This document shows, piece by piece, positions 51,997-59,944 of a DNA stretch of 64,000 bases. Source of the DNA: Pseudomonadota bacterium. GTDB lineage: Bacteria; Pseudomonadota; Alphaproteobacteria; Acetobacterales; Acetobacteraceae. The notes beneath the pieces are model-generated. The model made no database searches, was not told where the DNA came from, and was given only the letters and a program-made list of their open reading frames with translations. The stretch spans positions 206,325 to 270,324 of the forward strand of contig JAJZBV010000001.1 in assembly GCA_021851785.1 (NCBI GenBank), written 5' to 3'. Within the stretch, counting starts at the first letter, position 1, and the number at the start of each line of letters is the position of its first letter. Made by a program: the position numbers and the translations under genes.

Positions 51997-53006
51997 TGAG
52001 CAAGCGCCAGGTCGTCATTCTCCGCCGCCGCCCGGTGGGCGCGCCGACGGCGGATATTTTCGCGATCGAGGAAGACGCCATCCCCGAACCCGCCGAGGGC
52101 CAGGTGCTGACGCGGACGATTTTCCTCTCGATCGACCCCTATATGCGCGGGCGGCTTTCGGATGCGAAATCCTACGCGGCACCCGTGCCGATCGGCGGGA
52201 TGATGGAGGGCGAGACGGTCGGCGAGGTGATCGCCTCGCGCGATCCCGGCTTCGCGCCGGGCGATGTCGTCGTCGGGCCGCGCGGCTGGGCGTCGCATCT
52301 GGTCTCGGCGGCGAAATTCCTGGTCAAGCTGCCGCGGAACGGGGCGCCGCTGTCCAACTATCTCGGGGTGCTCGGCATGCCCGGCACCACCGCCTATTCC
52401 GGGATGACCGATATCGGCCAGCCGAAAGCCGGCGAGACGGTGGTGATCTCGGCCGCCTCGGGCGCCGTCGGCGCGGTCGCCGGCCAGCTCGCCAAGCGCG
52501 CCGGGGCGCGCGTCGTGGGCGTCGCCGGCGGGGCGGAGAAATGCCTGTTCGTGCAGGAGACGCTGGGCTTCGATGAATGCATCGATCATCGCGCGCTCGA
52601 TCTCAAGGCGGCGCTGACTGACGCCTGCCCGAACGGGATCGATGTCTATTTCGAGAATGTCGGCGGCGAGTTGCAGCGCCTGGTCTTCCCCCGGCTCAAC
52701 GCCTTCGGCCGGGTGGTGATGTGCGGCATGGTCGCCGAATACAACGACACCGAGCCCCGTCCGGGTCCGAATCTCATGATGGTGGTGCGCAACCGGCTGC
52801 GCATTCAGGGCCTGATCGTCTCCGACAAGCCCGAACGTTTCGCCGAATGGCGGGCGCTGGCGACGCCCTGGGTGCGCGATGGCAGCCTGAAATACCGGGA
52901 AGACATCGTCGATGGGCTGGAAAACGCCCCGGACGCCCTGATCGGCATTCTCGGCGGCCGCAATTTCGGCAAGCTCCTGGTCCGGGTCGGCGCCGATCCG
53001 GCGTAA
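51996..53006 (+). CDS. NADP-dependent oxidoreductase (CurA/leukotriene B4 12-hydroxydehydrogenase family)
   Basis: A 336-residue zinc-free MDR-family reductase of the 2-alkenal/curcumin reductase group. The N terminus MSKRQVVILRRRPVGAPTADIFAIEEDAIPEPAEGQVLTRTIFLSIDPYMRGRL, the GMPGTTAYSGMTDIGQPKAGETVVISAASGAVGAVAGQLAK nucleotide site and the later VYFENVGGELQRLVFPRLN are typical. It uses NADPH to reduce activated C=C bonds. The ORF track starts inside the upstream ADH; the ATG at 51996 shares a base with its stop. Confidence 0.9.
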   Translation: MSKRQVVILRRRPVGAPTADIFAIEEDAIPEPAEGQVLTRTIFLSIDPYMRGRLSDAKSYAAPVPIGGMMEGETVGEVIASRDPGFAPGDVVVGPRGWASHLVSAAKFLVKLPRNGAPLSNYLGVLGMPGTTAYSGMTDIGQPKAGETVVISAASGAVGAVAGQLAKRAGARVVGVAGGAEKCLFVQETLGFDECIDHRALDLKAALTDACPNGIDVYFENVGGELQRLVFPRLNAFGRVVMCGMVAEYNDTEPRPGPNLMMVVRNRLRIQGLIVSDKPERFAEWRALATPWVRDGSLKYREDIVDGLENAPDALIGILGGRNFGKLLVRVGADPA

Positions 53007-53029
53007 AGGCCAGCCGCTTATCGCGGAGT

Positions 53030-53096
53030 GGGCAGTGCTTGCGGCACTGCCCACCAGACAAAAGTCTTTTTGCTTCTTTTTCTTCAGAAAAAGAAG
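53030..53096 (-). repeat. Dispersed palindromic element, family A, copy 5 (reverse orientation)
   Basis: Here the GC palindrome GGGCAGTGC-TTGCG-GCACTGCCC (53030-53052) comes first, then ACAAAAGTCTTTTTG, then the A2 hairpin CTTCTTTTTCTTCAGAAAAAGAAG core (53073-53096). Thus the element is inverted with respect to its upstream plus-strand gene. It is the only copy not read in the direction of the gene just before it. Confidence 0.85.
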
Positions 53097-53215
53097 GCTC
53101 TTACCGGATCGCCCTTCTCGCGCGCCGATGAAAAAACCTTCTCGCAGGAAACAGGGGAATTCATTGGCGGCGGCGCGCAAGGCGCGGCAGGATGCGGCGC
53201 CAAAGGAACCCGATC

Positions 53216-54412
53216 ATGAGCGAAAGCGATAACCACCCCCCGCCTGACCCGCCCCAAGGGCGGCATTTCCTGCAAATCCCCGGCCCCACCAACGTCCCCG
53301 AGCGCGTGCTGCGTGCCATCGACCGCCCGACCATCGACCATCGCGGCCCGGAATTCGCCGCCCTCGCCCGCCGCGTGCTCGACAATCTGCGCCCGGTTTT
53401 CGGGACCGGGGCGCCGGTGGTCATCTACCCCGCCTCCGGCACCGGGGCGTGGGAGGCGGCGCTGGTCAACACCCTCTCGCCCGGCGACCGTGTGCTGATG
53501 ATCCGCACCGGCTGGTTCGCGACGCTGTGGAAGGAGATGGCCGAGCGTCTCGGCCTCTCGCCCCTGGTCTTCGATACCGATTGGCGCCGCGGCGCCGATC
53601 CGACGCTGATCGGCGAGACGCTGGCCGCCGATCGCGGCCATGAGATCAAGGCGGTCTGCATCGTCCATAACGAAACCTCGACCGGCTGCCGGAGCGACAT
53701 CCAATCCATCCGCGAGGCGATGGACAGCGCCCGGCACCCCGCCCTGCTGCTCGTCGATACCATCTCCTCGCTCGGCTCGATGGAGTATCGCCACGATGAT
53801 TGGGGGGTCGATGTCACCATCGCCGGCTCGCAGAAGGGGTTGATGCTGCCGCCCGGCCTCTCCTTCAACGCGATCAGCCCGAAGGCGCTCGCGGCCGCCG
53901 AGCGCGCGCGTCTGGCCCGCAGCTATTGGGACTGGCGCCCGATGCTGGCCGCCAATGAGCGCGGCTTTTTCCCCTACACGCCGGCGACCAACCTGCTCTA
54001 CGGGCTCGATGCCGCGCTCGCGATGCTGCTCGGGACCGGGCTCGATGCGGTCTTCGCCCGCCACGCCCGCCATGCCGAGGCGACCCGGCACGCGGTCCGC
54101 GCCTGGGGGCTCGAAATCCAGTGCGCCGACCCGCGCCACTATTCCGCGAGCTTGACCGCTGTCCGCCTGCCCGAGGGCGAAAGCGCCGATCGTCTCCGCG
54201 CCCTCATTCTGGCGCGCTTCAACATGAGCCTCGGCAACGGCCTCGGCCCGCTCGCCGATCGCGTCTTTCGCATCGGCCATCTCGGCCATTTCGGCGATCT
54301 CGACCTGATCGGAACCCTCGGCGGGGTGGAAATGGGCCTCGCTGGCGCCGGCATCCCCTTCCGCGCCGGCGGCGTCCAGGCGGCGCTCGACTTCCTGGCG
54401 CTGCCGGGGTGA
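53216..54412 (+). CDS. sgaA: Serine--glyoxylate aminotransferase-type PLP enzyme
   Basis: A class V aminotransferase of 398 residues, likely transferring the amino group of serine (or alanine) to glyoxylate. The start HFLQIPGPTNVPERVLRAIDRPTIDHRGPEF is typical for serine-glyoxylate/alanine-glyoxylate enzymes, the PLP lysine lies in VTIAGSQKGLMLPPGLSF near residue 208, and YPASGTGAWEAALVNTLSPGDRVL near 65 is conserved. I chose the ATG at 53216 with AAAGGA before it; the ORF track begins 8 codons earlier. In methylotrophs this enzyme works in the serine cycle, but other serine-cycle genes are not visible. Confidence 0.87.
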   Translation: MSESDNHPPPDPPQGRHFLQIPGPTNVPERVLRAIDRPTIDHRGPEFAALARRVLDNLRPVFGTGAPVVIYPASGTGAWEAALVNTLSPGDRVLMIRTGWFATLWKEMAERLGLSPLVFDTDWRRGADPTLIGETLAADRGHEIKAVCIVHNETSTGCRSDIQSIREAMDSARHPALLLVDTISSLGSMEYRHDDWGVDVTIAGSQKGLMLPPGLSFNAISPKALAAAERARLARSYWDWRPMLAANERGFFPYTPATNLLYGLDAALAMLLGTGLDAVFARHARHAEATRHAVRAWGLEIQCADPRHYSASLTAVRLPEGESADRLRALILARFNMSLGNGLGPLADRVFRIGHLGHFGDLDLIGTLGGVEMGLAGAGIPFRAGGVQAALDFLALPG

Positions 54413-54429
54413 GATAGAGATGAGGACTC

Positions 54430-54492
54430 GTTCTTTTTTGCAAAAAAGAACCAAAAAACGTTTGTCCGTTGGGCAGTGCCTGCGGCACTGCC
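54430..54492 (+). repeat. Dispersed palindromic element, family A, copy 6
   Basis: A perfect hairpin GTTCTTTTTTG / CAAAAAAGAAC (54430-54451) starts 17 nt after the aminotransferase stop, followed by CAAAAAACGTTTGTCCGTT and the palindrome GGCAGTGCC-TGC-GGCACTGCC (54472-54492). It ends 21 nt before the GST start codon, so the ORF track's GST N terminus is a translation of the element. Confidence 0.9.
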
Positions 54493-54513
54493 GCGCAAAG
54501 AGAGGGATCACAC

Positions 54514-55209
54514 ATGATCGAAGTCTGGACCTGGCCGACCCCGAACGGCCATAAAGTGCATATCATGCTGGAGGAGGTCGGCCTTCCCTATAAAGTGGTG
54601 CCGGTGAATATCGGCCAGGGGGAGCAGTTCAGGCCGGAATTCCTCGCGATCACCCCCAATCATCGCATTCCCGCGATCGTCGACCCCGCGGGGCCCGGTG
54701 GCAAGCGCTTCAGCTTGTTCGAATCCGGCGCGATCCTGATCTATCTCGCCGAGAAGACCGGGAAATTGATCCCCGCCGATCCGGCTTCACGTTACACTTG
54801 TCTTCAGTGGCTGATGTTCCAGATGGGCGGGGTCGGGCCGATGTTCGGCCAGTACAACCATTTCGCCGCCTACGCCCCGGAAAAAATCCCCTACGCCATC
54901 GAGCGCTACACCAACGAGGTCAAACGCCTGCACCGGGTGCTCGATCAGCGTCTCGGCGAAAGCGAGTATCTCGCCGGGGCGGACTACTCGATCGCCGATA
55001 TCGCGACCTTCCCCTGGGTGCGCAATCCGGCGCGGCGCGGCATCGACCTCGCCGATTACCCCCATGTCCGCCGCTGGCACGACGCGATCGCCGCCCGCCC
55101 GGCGGTGATGCGCGGCGTCGAGGTCTTGAGCGAGAACCAGCGCCGTGGCGCGATGACCGACCAGGAGCGGGAAAATCTGTTTGGAGTGAAGCAGTTCGGC
55201 GCGCGCTGA
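54514..55209 (+). CDS. Glutathione S-transferase (YfcG/YghU-like)
   Basis: A 231-residue GST-fold protein. The thioredoxin-like domain reads IEVWTWPTPNGHKVHIMLEEVGLPYKVVPVNIGQGEQFRPEFLAITPNHRIPAIVD, followed by the glutathione-binding FESGAILIYLAEKTGKLIP; the alpha-helical domain contains YLAGADYSIADIATFPWV with the conserved N-capping Asp. The TPNGHKV form is that of disulfide-reducing YfcG/YghU. The ATG at 54514 follows AGAGGGA; the ORF track starts 15 codons earlier inside a repeat. Confidence 0.9.
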   Translation: MIEVWTWPTPNGHKVHIMLEEVGLPYKVVPVNIGQGEQFRPEFLAITPNHRIPAIVDPAGPGGKRFSLFESGAILIYLAEKTGKLIPADPASRYTCLQWLMFQMGGVGPMFGQYNHFAAYAPEKIPYAIERYTNEVKRLHRVLDQRLGESEYLAGADYSIADIATFPWVRNPARRGIDLADYPHVRRWHDAIAARPAVMRGVEVLSENQRRGAMTDQERENLFGVKQFGAR

Positions 55210-55264
55210 GGCGGCGATCTCCTGCTCGATATCGCGCGCACCCGGCGTGAGGGCTGAGACGCGC

Positions 55265-56308
55265 TTACCGCGCGCGCGGCCGGGCGCGGCGGCGAAGGGC
55301 GCCGAGGGCCGCGACCCCGAAGCCAAGCAGGCCGAGCGTCGCCGGCTCGGGGACATTGGTGCCGCCGCTGCCGACCAGGGGCGCGATGTCATCGAGCGAA
55401 GTGATGAAAAAATTGTTCGAAACGAAATCTTGCGACGACCCGATGAGGCCGGTATTGGCGTAGTCGATGAACACCAAATTGCCCGTGTTATCGGCCCAGT
55501 AGAGCTGACCATTGCCGGTGACGGCGCCTTGGTCGAGTTCCTGACCCGGCGAGAGCGCGAGCGTCGAGAGAACCGCGCCGGTGGTGCTGATCTGCGCCAG
55601 CGTATCCCCGCCGGCGAGGATCAGATCCCCGGTGAACGGGTCATAGACCATGCCGTGCGCGTAAGGAACATTGGTGAGCAGCGCCGTGGTGACGCCGGTG
55701 GCGAGATTGATGGTGCCGAAATTCCCCAACCCGCTATTGGTGCCATCGGTGTAAAACGCCGTGCCGGCGGCTTGCCCGGGCGCGAAGGTGATATGCGTCA
55801 CCTCACTGTTGGCGCCTGACACCGAAATCACATTCGGCGCGCCGCCGGTCGGGTTGAGCGGCACCTCGGTGATCGTCGCGGCGCCGCCTTCGCTGCCGCC
55901 GCCCCAGACATGATTGCCGTTGGGGCCGACGGTGATCTCAAAGGTGTTCATCCCGGCGTTGAGCGTCGTGTAACTCCCATTCGTCGGGTTCACCTGGTAG
56001 ATGCTGCCGGTGTTTTGGCCGCCCACCAGCAGTTGGCTGTTATTGGGGTTTTCGACGATGCCGTCCGCCCCCGGCGTCTGTGCGATTCCGGTCGGCGCGG
56101 TGACGGTGAACGTGCCGTTGCCGGCATTGCCGTCGCCAGCATAGGTCGCGGTGGATTTCCAGATATTTTCACCGCTGGCGAAGGTGGTAAAATACAGAGT
56201 ATCGGTAACGGCGCCGGCCCAGGCTGGGGACGCCGCCAGATCGGCCATCAGCATTGCCGTCGTGGCGAGAAGGGTATACGTGCCTGCCGATCGGACGCCG
56301 CTCCACAT
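55265..56308 (-). CDS. PEP-CTERM-anchored secreted protein with beta-propeller-like repeats
   Basis: A 347-residue secreted protein: signal peptide ending AASPAWAGA, a Gly/Thr/Asn-rich mature region with repeated strand patterns (GIVENPNNSQLLVGGQNTGSIYQVNPTNGSYTTL; GMVYDPFTGDLILAGGDTLAQIS; QLYWADNTGNLVFIDYANTG) suggesting a propeller or lactonase-like fold, and a C-terminal PEP-CTERM sorting tail VPEPATLGLLGFGVAALGALRRRARPRAR. Such proteins need an exosortase (EpsH), which is not in the window. Function unknown; role in the cell surface or biofilm is likely. Codon use is less GC-biased in the middle. Confidence 0.85.
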   Translation of the reverse strand: MWSGVRSAGTYTLLATTAMLMADLAASPAWAGAVTDTLYFTTFASGENIWKSTATYAGDGNAGNGTFTVTAPTGIAQTPGADGIVENPNNSQLLVGGQNTGSIYQVNPTNGSYTTLNAGMNTFEITVGPNGNHVWGGGSEGGAATITEVPLNPTGGAPNVISVSGANSEVTHITFAPGQAAGTAFYTDGTNSGLGNFGTINLATGVTTALLTNVPYAHGMVYDPFTGDLILAGGDTLAQISTTGAVLSTLALSPGQELDQGAVTGNGQLYWADNTGNLVFIDYANTGLIGSSQDFVSNNFFITSLDDIAPLVGSGGTNVPEPATLGLLGFGVAALGALRRRARPRAR

Positions 56309-56423
56309 GGCGAGTTCTCCTTAGATTGGGAACCGTGATATTAACGAATGATTAACATATTTGCGGCGCGCCGCTCAAGCTGTTTTTATAGTGCAACTCG
56401 GCAGACGAAGGGGTGCTGAGGCG

Positions 56424-56690
56424 ATGAAGGCCCGCGCGTTCTGGACCGTTGCCGCCGGACGCGGCGAGATTCGCGCCGAAGACCTGCCCGCGCCAGCGGT
56501 TCCGCTGGGCAAGGATTTCCACGCGCGCCGCCTTCGCCTCACCGTCTGCGACCACGTCATGATCACGCCTTCCGTCCGGGCCGGGCGCCATCTCGCCGGG
56601 CGCAAGGTTCTGCTGCGCGAAAGCCCGCGCGCATACGCTGCCTTCGAGAGCCCGGTCGCGGCCGAGGGCGGCGCCGAGGGCGCGGCATGA
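56424..56690 (+). pseudogene. Remnant: N-terminal scrap of a zinc-binding dehydrogenase joined to a 6-pyruvoyl-tetrahydropterin-synthase-like scrap
   Basis: An 88-codon ORF. Its first 25 residues (MKARAFWTVAAGRGEIRAED) resemble the start of zinc-binding alcohol dehydrogenases found in alphaproteobacterial operons with 6-carboxytetrahydropterin synthase and a GT4. A later piece, RLTVCDHVMITPSV, resembles the pterin synthase N terminus (family pattern VTVRDHMMIAHS). The rest has no recognisable similarity. I infer a deletion that fused the remains of two genes. It overlaps the intact GT4 by 4 nt (ATGA). It could instead be a small unknown gene. Confidence 0.45.
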
Positions 56691-57727
56691 GCCTGATCGC
56701 GCTTTTTGTCCCGGCGCCCTGGGCGCGGCTCTCCGGCGGCTATGCCTATGACCGCCGGATGGTCGTGGGCCTCCGCCGCGCCGGGCACGATGTTTCGGTG
56801 ATCGCGCTCGCCGGGCGCCACCCGCTCGCCGATCAGGCGGCCGAGGAAGACGCCGGGCGCGGGCTCGCACCCCTCGCGCCGGAGGTGATCCCGGTGATCG
56901 ACGGCCTCGCGCTGCCCGCCTTCGCCCCCCATCTCGCCGCCATCACTGGCCGCGCGATCGGCCTCATCCACCACCCGGCCGCGCTCGAGACCGGGTTTTC
57001 CGAGGCCGACCGCGCCGATCTCCGCGCCCTCGAATGCCGCCTGCTGCCGCGCCTCAAAGCGGTCATCGCGACCAGCCCGGAAACCGCGTCCCGGCTGGAA
57101 AAAGAATTCGGCGTCGCTCCCGCCCGCCTTCGCGTCGTGACGCCGGGCACCGATCCGGCGCCGCGGAGCATGGGCTCCGGCGGGCCGGGCGCCGCCATCC
57201 TCTCGGTCGGCGCCCTCATCCCGCGCAAGGGCCATGACGTGCTGCTGCGCGCGCTGGCGCCGCTGTTCGATCTCGATTTTTCCCTCACCATCGCCGGCGA
57301 GGCGAACAGCGACCCCGCTTATGCCGCGACCCTCCGCGATCTCGCCGGCGAACTCGGGATCGCGGCAAAAGTGACCTTCGCCGGCGAGGTCGATGACCGG
57401 ACGCTGGACCGCCTCTGGCGGGGCGCCGATCTCTTCGCGCTCGCAACCCACTGGGAGGGGTATGGCATGGCGGTCGCCGAGGCGCTGGCGCGCGGCCTCC
57501 CGGCCGCAATCTGCACCGGCGGCGCGGCCGCGGCCTTGGTTCCCGAAAACGCCGGAATCTTCGCCCCTCCCGGCGATCACGAGCAACTCTCGAAGGCGCT
57601 GCGGCGGTTGATTTTCGATGTCGAACTCCGCGCCGAGATGGCCGAAAACGCCTGGCGCGCGGGGCAGACCCTGCCCGGCTGGGAGGCCGAGATCGCCGCG
57701 TTCGCCGAAGCGCTCGGGGCAGGATAA
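56687..57727 (+). CDS. Glycosyltransferase family 4 protein
   Basis: A 346-residue GT-B fold glycosyltransferase. The N-terminal acceptor half begins with the SGGYAYDRRMVVGLRRAGHDVSVIAL pattern; the C-terminal nucleotide-sugar half has ILSVGALIPRKGHDVLLRAL near residue 167, VTFAGEVDDRTLDRLWRGADLFALATHWEGYGMAVAEALARGLP near 230 (the EX7E motif), then ICTGGAAAALVPENAGIFAPPGD. Acceptor unknown. The upstream partner genes of this GT4 type seem to have decayed, leaving it an orphan. Confidence 0.88.
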   Translation: MSLIALFVPAPWARLSGGYAYDRRMVVGLRRAGHDVSVIALAGRHPLADQAAEEDAGRGLAPLAPEVIPVIDGLALPAFAPHLAAITGRAIGLIHHPAALETGFSEADRADLRALECRLLPRLKAVIATSPETASRLEKEFGVAPARLRVVTPGTDPAPRSMGSGGPGAAILSVGALIPRKGHDVLLRALAPLFDLDFSLTIAGEANSDPAYAATLRDLAGELGIAAKVTFAGEVDDRTLDRLWRGADLFALATHWEGYGMAVAEALARGLPAAICTGGAAAALVPENAGIFAPPGDHEQLSKALRRLIFDVELRAEMAENAWRAGQTLPGWEAEIAAFAEALGAG

Positions 57728-57734
57728 GAAGGCG

Positions 57735-57773
57735 AGGGCTCCGCCCTGGACCCGCCGGGGGCAGCGCCCCCGG
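57735..57773 (+). repeat. Family B GC palindromes after the glycosyltransferase gene
   Basis: AGGGC-TCC-GCCCT (57735-57747) then CCGGGGGC-AGC-GCCCCCGG (57755-57773), separated by GGACCCG. This is the complement-type arrangement of the phrase seen after dnaA (CGGGTCCGGGGGC...) and in the MITE. It begins 7 nt after the stop and has no T-tract. otnK starts 20 nt later. Confidence 0.75.
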
Positions 57774-57793
57774 ACCCGCCATGGGAGAAAAAA

Positions 57794-59095
57794 ATGCCGC
57801 TGCTCGGCTGTATCGCGGATGATTTCACGGGGGCGACCGATCTCGCCGCCATGCTGGTCGAAAACGGCATGCGCACCGTGCAACTCATCGGGGTTCCGCA
57901 AGCGGACCAGCCACTCCCCGAGGCCGATGCCCTGGTGATCGCGCTGAAATCGCGGACCGCGCCGGTGGCCGAGGCCGTCGCCGCCAGCCGCGCCGCGCTT
58001 GCCGCCCTCACCCGCGCCGGCTGCCGGCGGTTCTTCTTCAAATACTGCTCGACCTTCGACAGCACCGACGCAGGCAATATCGGTCCCGTCGCCGATGCGC
58101 TCCTCGCCGATCTCGGCGCCGGCTTCGCCCTCGCCTGCCCCGCCTTCCCGGCCAATGCGCGCAGCGTCTATCAGGGCCATCTTTTCGTCGGAAGCCGGCT
58201 TCTCAATGAAAGCGGGATGGAAAACCATCCGCTGACGCCGATGCGGGACGCCGATCTGGTCCGCGTGCTCGCGCGTCAAACCAGCGGCGAAGTCGGCCTC
58301 GTCCCCTACGCCGTGGTCGAGGAGGGGGCGGAGGCGATCCGGGCGGCGATGGCGACGCTCGCGCGCGAGGGCAGGCGCTACGCCATCGTCGATGCGGTGA
58401 ATGAACGCCATCTCCGCGCGATCGGCGCGGCGGCGGCGGAACATGAGCTGATCACCGGCGGCTCCGGCGTCGCGATGGGCTTGCCGGCGAATTTCCGCAG
58501 GCAAGGGCGCCTCCCCGAGCGCGCCGATCCGGCGGCGCTCGCGGACGTGCCGGGCCTTCCCGCGATCCTCGCCGGCTCCTGCTCGCGCGCGACGCTCGGC
58601 CAGATCGCCCATGCCCGGGCGCATCTGCCGGTCTTCGATCTCGACCCGCAGGCGCACCCCGATGCCGCGTCCCTCGCCGGCGCGGCACTCGCCTGGGCGA
58701 AGGATCATCTCGGCGCCCGCCCGGTGCTGATCGCCGCCTCCGCCCCGCCCGAGCGCGTCGCCGCCTTGCAGGCCAGGCTCGGGCGCGACCCGATGGGGCG
58801 GGATCTGGCCGGGGCGCTGATCGAGGCGGCGCTGGCCGAGATCGCCGAGGGATTACGCGACCTCGGGGTGCGGCGCCTGGTGGTTGCCGGCGGTGAGACC
58901 TCGGGGGCGGTGGTCTCGCGGCTCGGCGTCCGCGCCCTGCGGATCGGCGTGCAAATCGACCCCGGCGTGCCCTGGACCCGCGCCGAGGGCGACGGCCCCT
59001 CTCTGCTGCTCGCCCTGAAATCCGGCAATTTCGGCGCCCCGGATTTCTTCCTCAAGGCGTTTGCGACGCTTCCCGAGGCGAAGGCAAGCGTTTGA
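57794..59095 (+). CDS. otnK: Four-carbon acid sugar kinase (3-oxo-tetronate kinase, OtnK-like)
   Basis: A 433-residue DUF1537-family kinase that phosphorylates 3-oxo-tetronate in the catabolism of four-carbon acid sugars. The N-terminal MPLLGCIADDFTGATDLAAMLVENGMRTVQLIG and FFKYCSTFDSTDAGNIGPVADALL are diagnostic; the C-terminal nucleotide-binding domain has GGETSGAVVSRLGVRALRIG. The usual partners (OtnC aldolase, OtnI isomerase, LtnD dehydrogenase) are not adjacent, although the 48.7 kb dehydrogenase is distantly similar to this type. RBS GGGAGA. Confidence 0.9.
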   Translation: MPLLGCIADDFTGATDLAAMLVENGMRTVQLIGVPQADQPLPEADALVIALKSRTAPVAEAVAASRAALAALTRAGCRRFFFKYCSTFDSTDAGNIGPVADALLADLGAGFALACPAFPANARSVYQGHLFVGSRLLNESGMENHPLTPMRDADLVRVLARQTSGEVGLVPYAVVEEGAEAIRAAMATLAREGRRYAIVDAVNERHLRAIGAAAAEHELITGGSGVAMGLPANFRRQGRLPERADPAALADVPGLPAILAGSCSRATLGQIAHARAHLPVFDLDPQAHPDAASLAGAALAWAKDHLGARPVLIAASAPPERVAALQARLGRDPMGRDLAGALIEAALAEIAEGLRDLGVRRLVVAGGETSGAVVSRLGVRALRIGVQIDPGVPWTRAEGDGPSLLLALKSGNFGAPDFFLKAFATLPEAKASV

Positions 59096-59107
59096 AAAAA
59101 TGGGAGT

Positions 59108-59129
59108 GTTCTTTTTTGAAAAAAAGAAC
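59108..59129 (+). repeat. Dispersed palindromic element, family A, copy 7
   Basis: GTTCTTTTTT-GA-AAAAAAGAAC (59108-59129) followed by CAAAAAACTTTTC, starting 12 nt after the otnK stop. The GC part here is degenerate (GTGCCGGCGGCTTTATGCCGC, 59154-59174). It separates otnK from the convergent DUF2442 gene. Confidence 0.82.
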
Positions 59130-59165
59130 CAAAAAACTTTTCACTCTTCGGTCGTGCCGGCGGCT

Positions 59166-59429
59166 TTATGCCGCGTCCGGCAGGGGATGCGCGGGGCGGG
59201 TTTGATCTCCGAGGCCGGCGAGGAGGCCGGCGATGGAAATATCCTCGTCGAGTTTATCCCAATGCACGCCACGCGGGCTGATCTCGAAGGCCATGCGCTC
59301 TTCCGGGCGGGCGCGCAGCAGCCGGGGAAACCATGCCAGTGGCACGCCGAGAACGCGGCCATCCCGCAAGGTGACCCAGAGGGAATCGTCATCGAACCGG
59401 ACGGCAACGGCCTCAGGCGAAGAATTCAT
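59166..59429 (-). CDS. DUF2442 domain protein
   Basis: An 87-residue protein (VRFDDDSLWVTLRDGRVLGVPLAWFPRLLRARPEERMAFEISPRGVHWDKLDEDISIAGLLAG) matching DUF2442, a family often paired with DUF4160 in small two-gene modules that have been suggested to be toxin-antitoxin-like. Its 5' end overlaps the DUF4160 gene by 17 nt. Role unknown. Confidence 0.85.
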   Translation of the reverse strand: MNSSPEAVAVRFDDDSLWVTLRDGRVLGVPLAWFPRLLRARPEERMAFEISPRGVHWDKLDEDISIAGLLAGLGDQTRPAHPLPDAA

Positions 59430-59655
59430 CCCACTTCCTCATGATCAGGTTCCTGTTGGCCTCGATCATCGCCACCAAGGCGCGCTGAGTTCGGGCGTCG
59501 AAACCCTCATTATACGCGATCCTGATCTCGGGCGTGAGCCAAAATTTTGCTTCCCTGTCACCCGCGCGGACATGAACATGCAAGGATTCCCGCGGATTGC
59601 CTTCATTGGCATAGAAAAAGAACTTGAACCCGCTCTGGCGGAAAATCACCGGCAT
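59413..59655 (-). CDS. DUF4160 domain protein
   Basis: An 80-residue protein (MPVIFRQSGFKFFFYANEGNPRESLHVHVRAGDREAKFWLTPEIRIAYNEGFDARTQRALVAMIEANRNLIMRKWDEFF) matching DUF4160 throughout, including the HVHV and AKFWL motifs. It is the first gene of a pair with DUF2442. An imperfect palindrome GAGTA-N6-TACTC (59781-59796), about 125 nt upstream, may be involved in its control, but this is weak. Confidence 0.85.
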   Translation of the reverse strand: MPVIFRQSGFKFFFYANEGNPRESLHVHVRAGDREAKFWLTPEIRIAYNEGFDARTQRALVAMIEANRNLIMRKWDEFFA

Positions 59656-59944
59656 GGCATGACCGCCGCTGGCGGGAGGAGGAAGGCGGACATTCCGGTT
59701 TCATCGAGCATGGAGACCTCCTTGGCTATCGGGAGCCGCCTTTATCGCGATTGCGCACTGCTCCCGCACCCCTTCATTTTGAGTAGTAATTTACTCAGGA
59801 ATGCGGCGGCGCGAGAAGGCGGGCCATTTTGTGCTTGCGCGGGGCGGCGATACCGGCCTTAAGCTTGCGCCCGGCGTCGTCGAATGGCGGCCCCGTCGCG
59901 GGCGCCTCGACGGGCGGGAAATCTCAGCACAAGGACCAAGGGAC
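59656..59944. other. Intergenic region between DUF4160 and a small conserved gene
   Basis: I see no convincing gene in these 289 bp. It contains the small palindrome GAGTA-GTAATT-TACTC in a short AT-rich stretch (59775-59800). The promoters of the divergent DUF4160 pair and the 46-residue gene should lie here. The ORF track's 94-residue frame from 59801 is the small gene with a spurious N-terminal extension. Confidence 0.5.

Noticed and set aside
51825-53180. A 451-residue minus-strand ORF over the CurA-like gene
   Set aside because: It begins in a family A repeat and runs antisense to a clear gene; no motif supports it.
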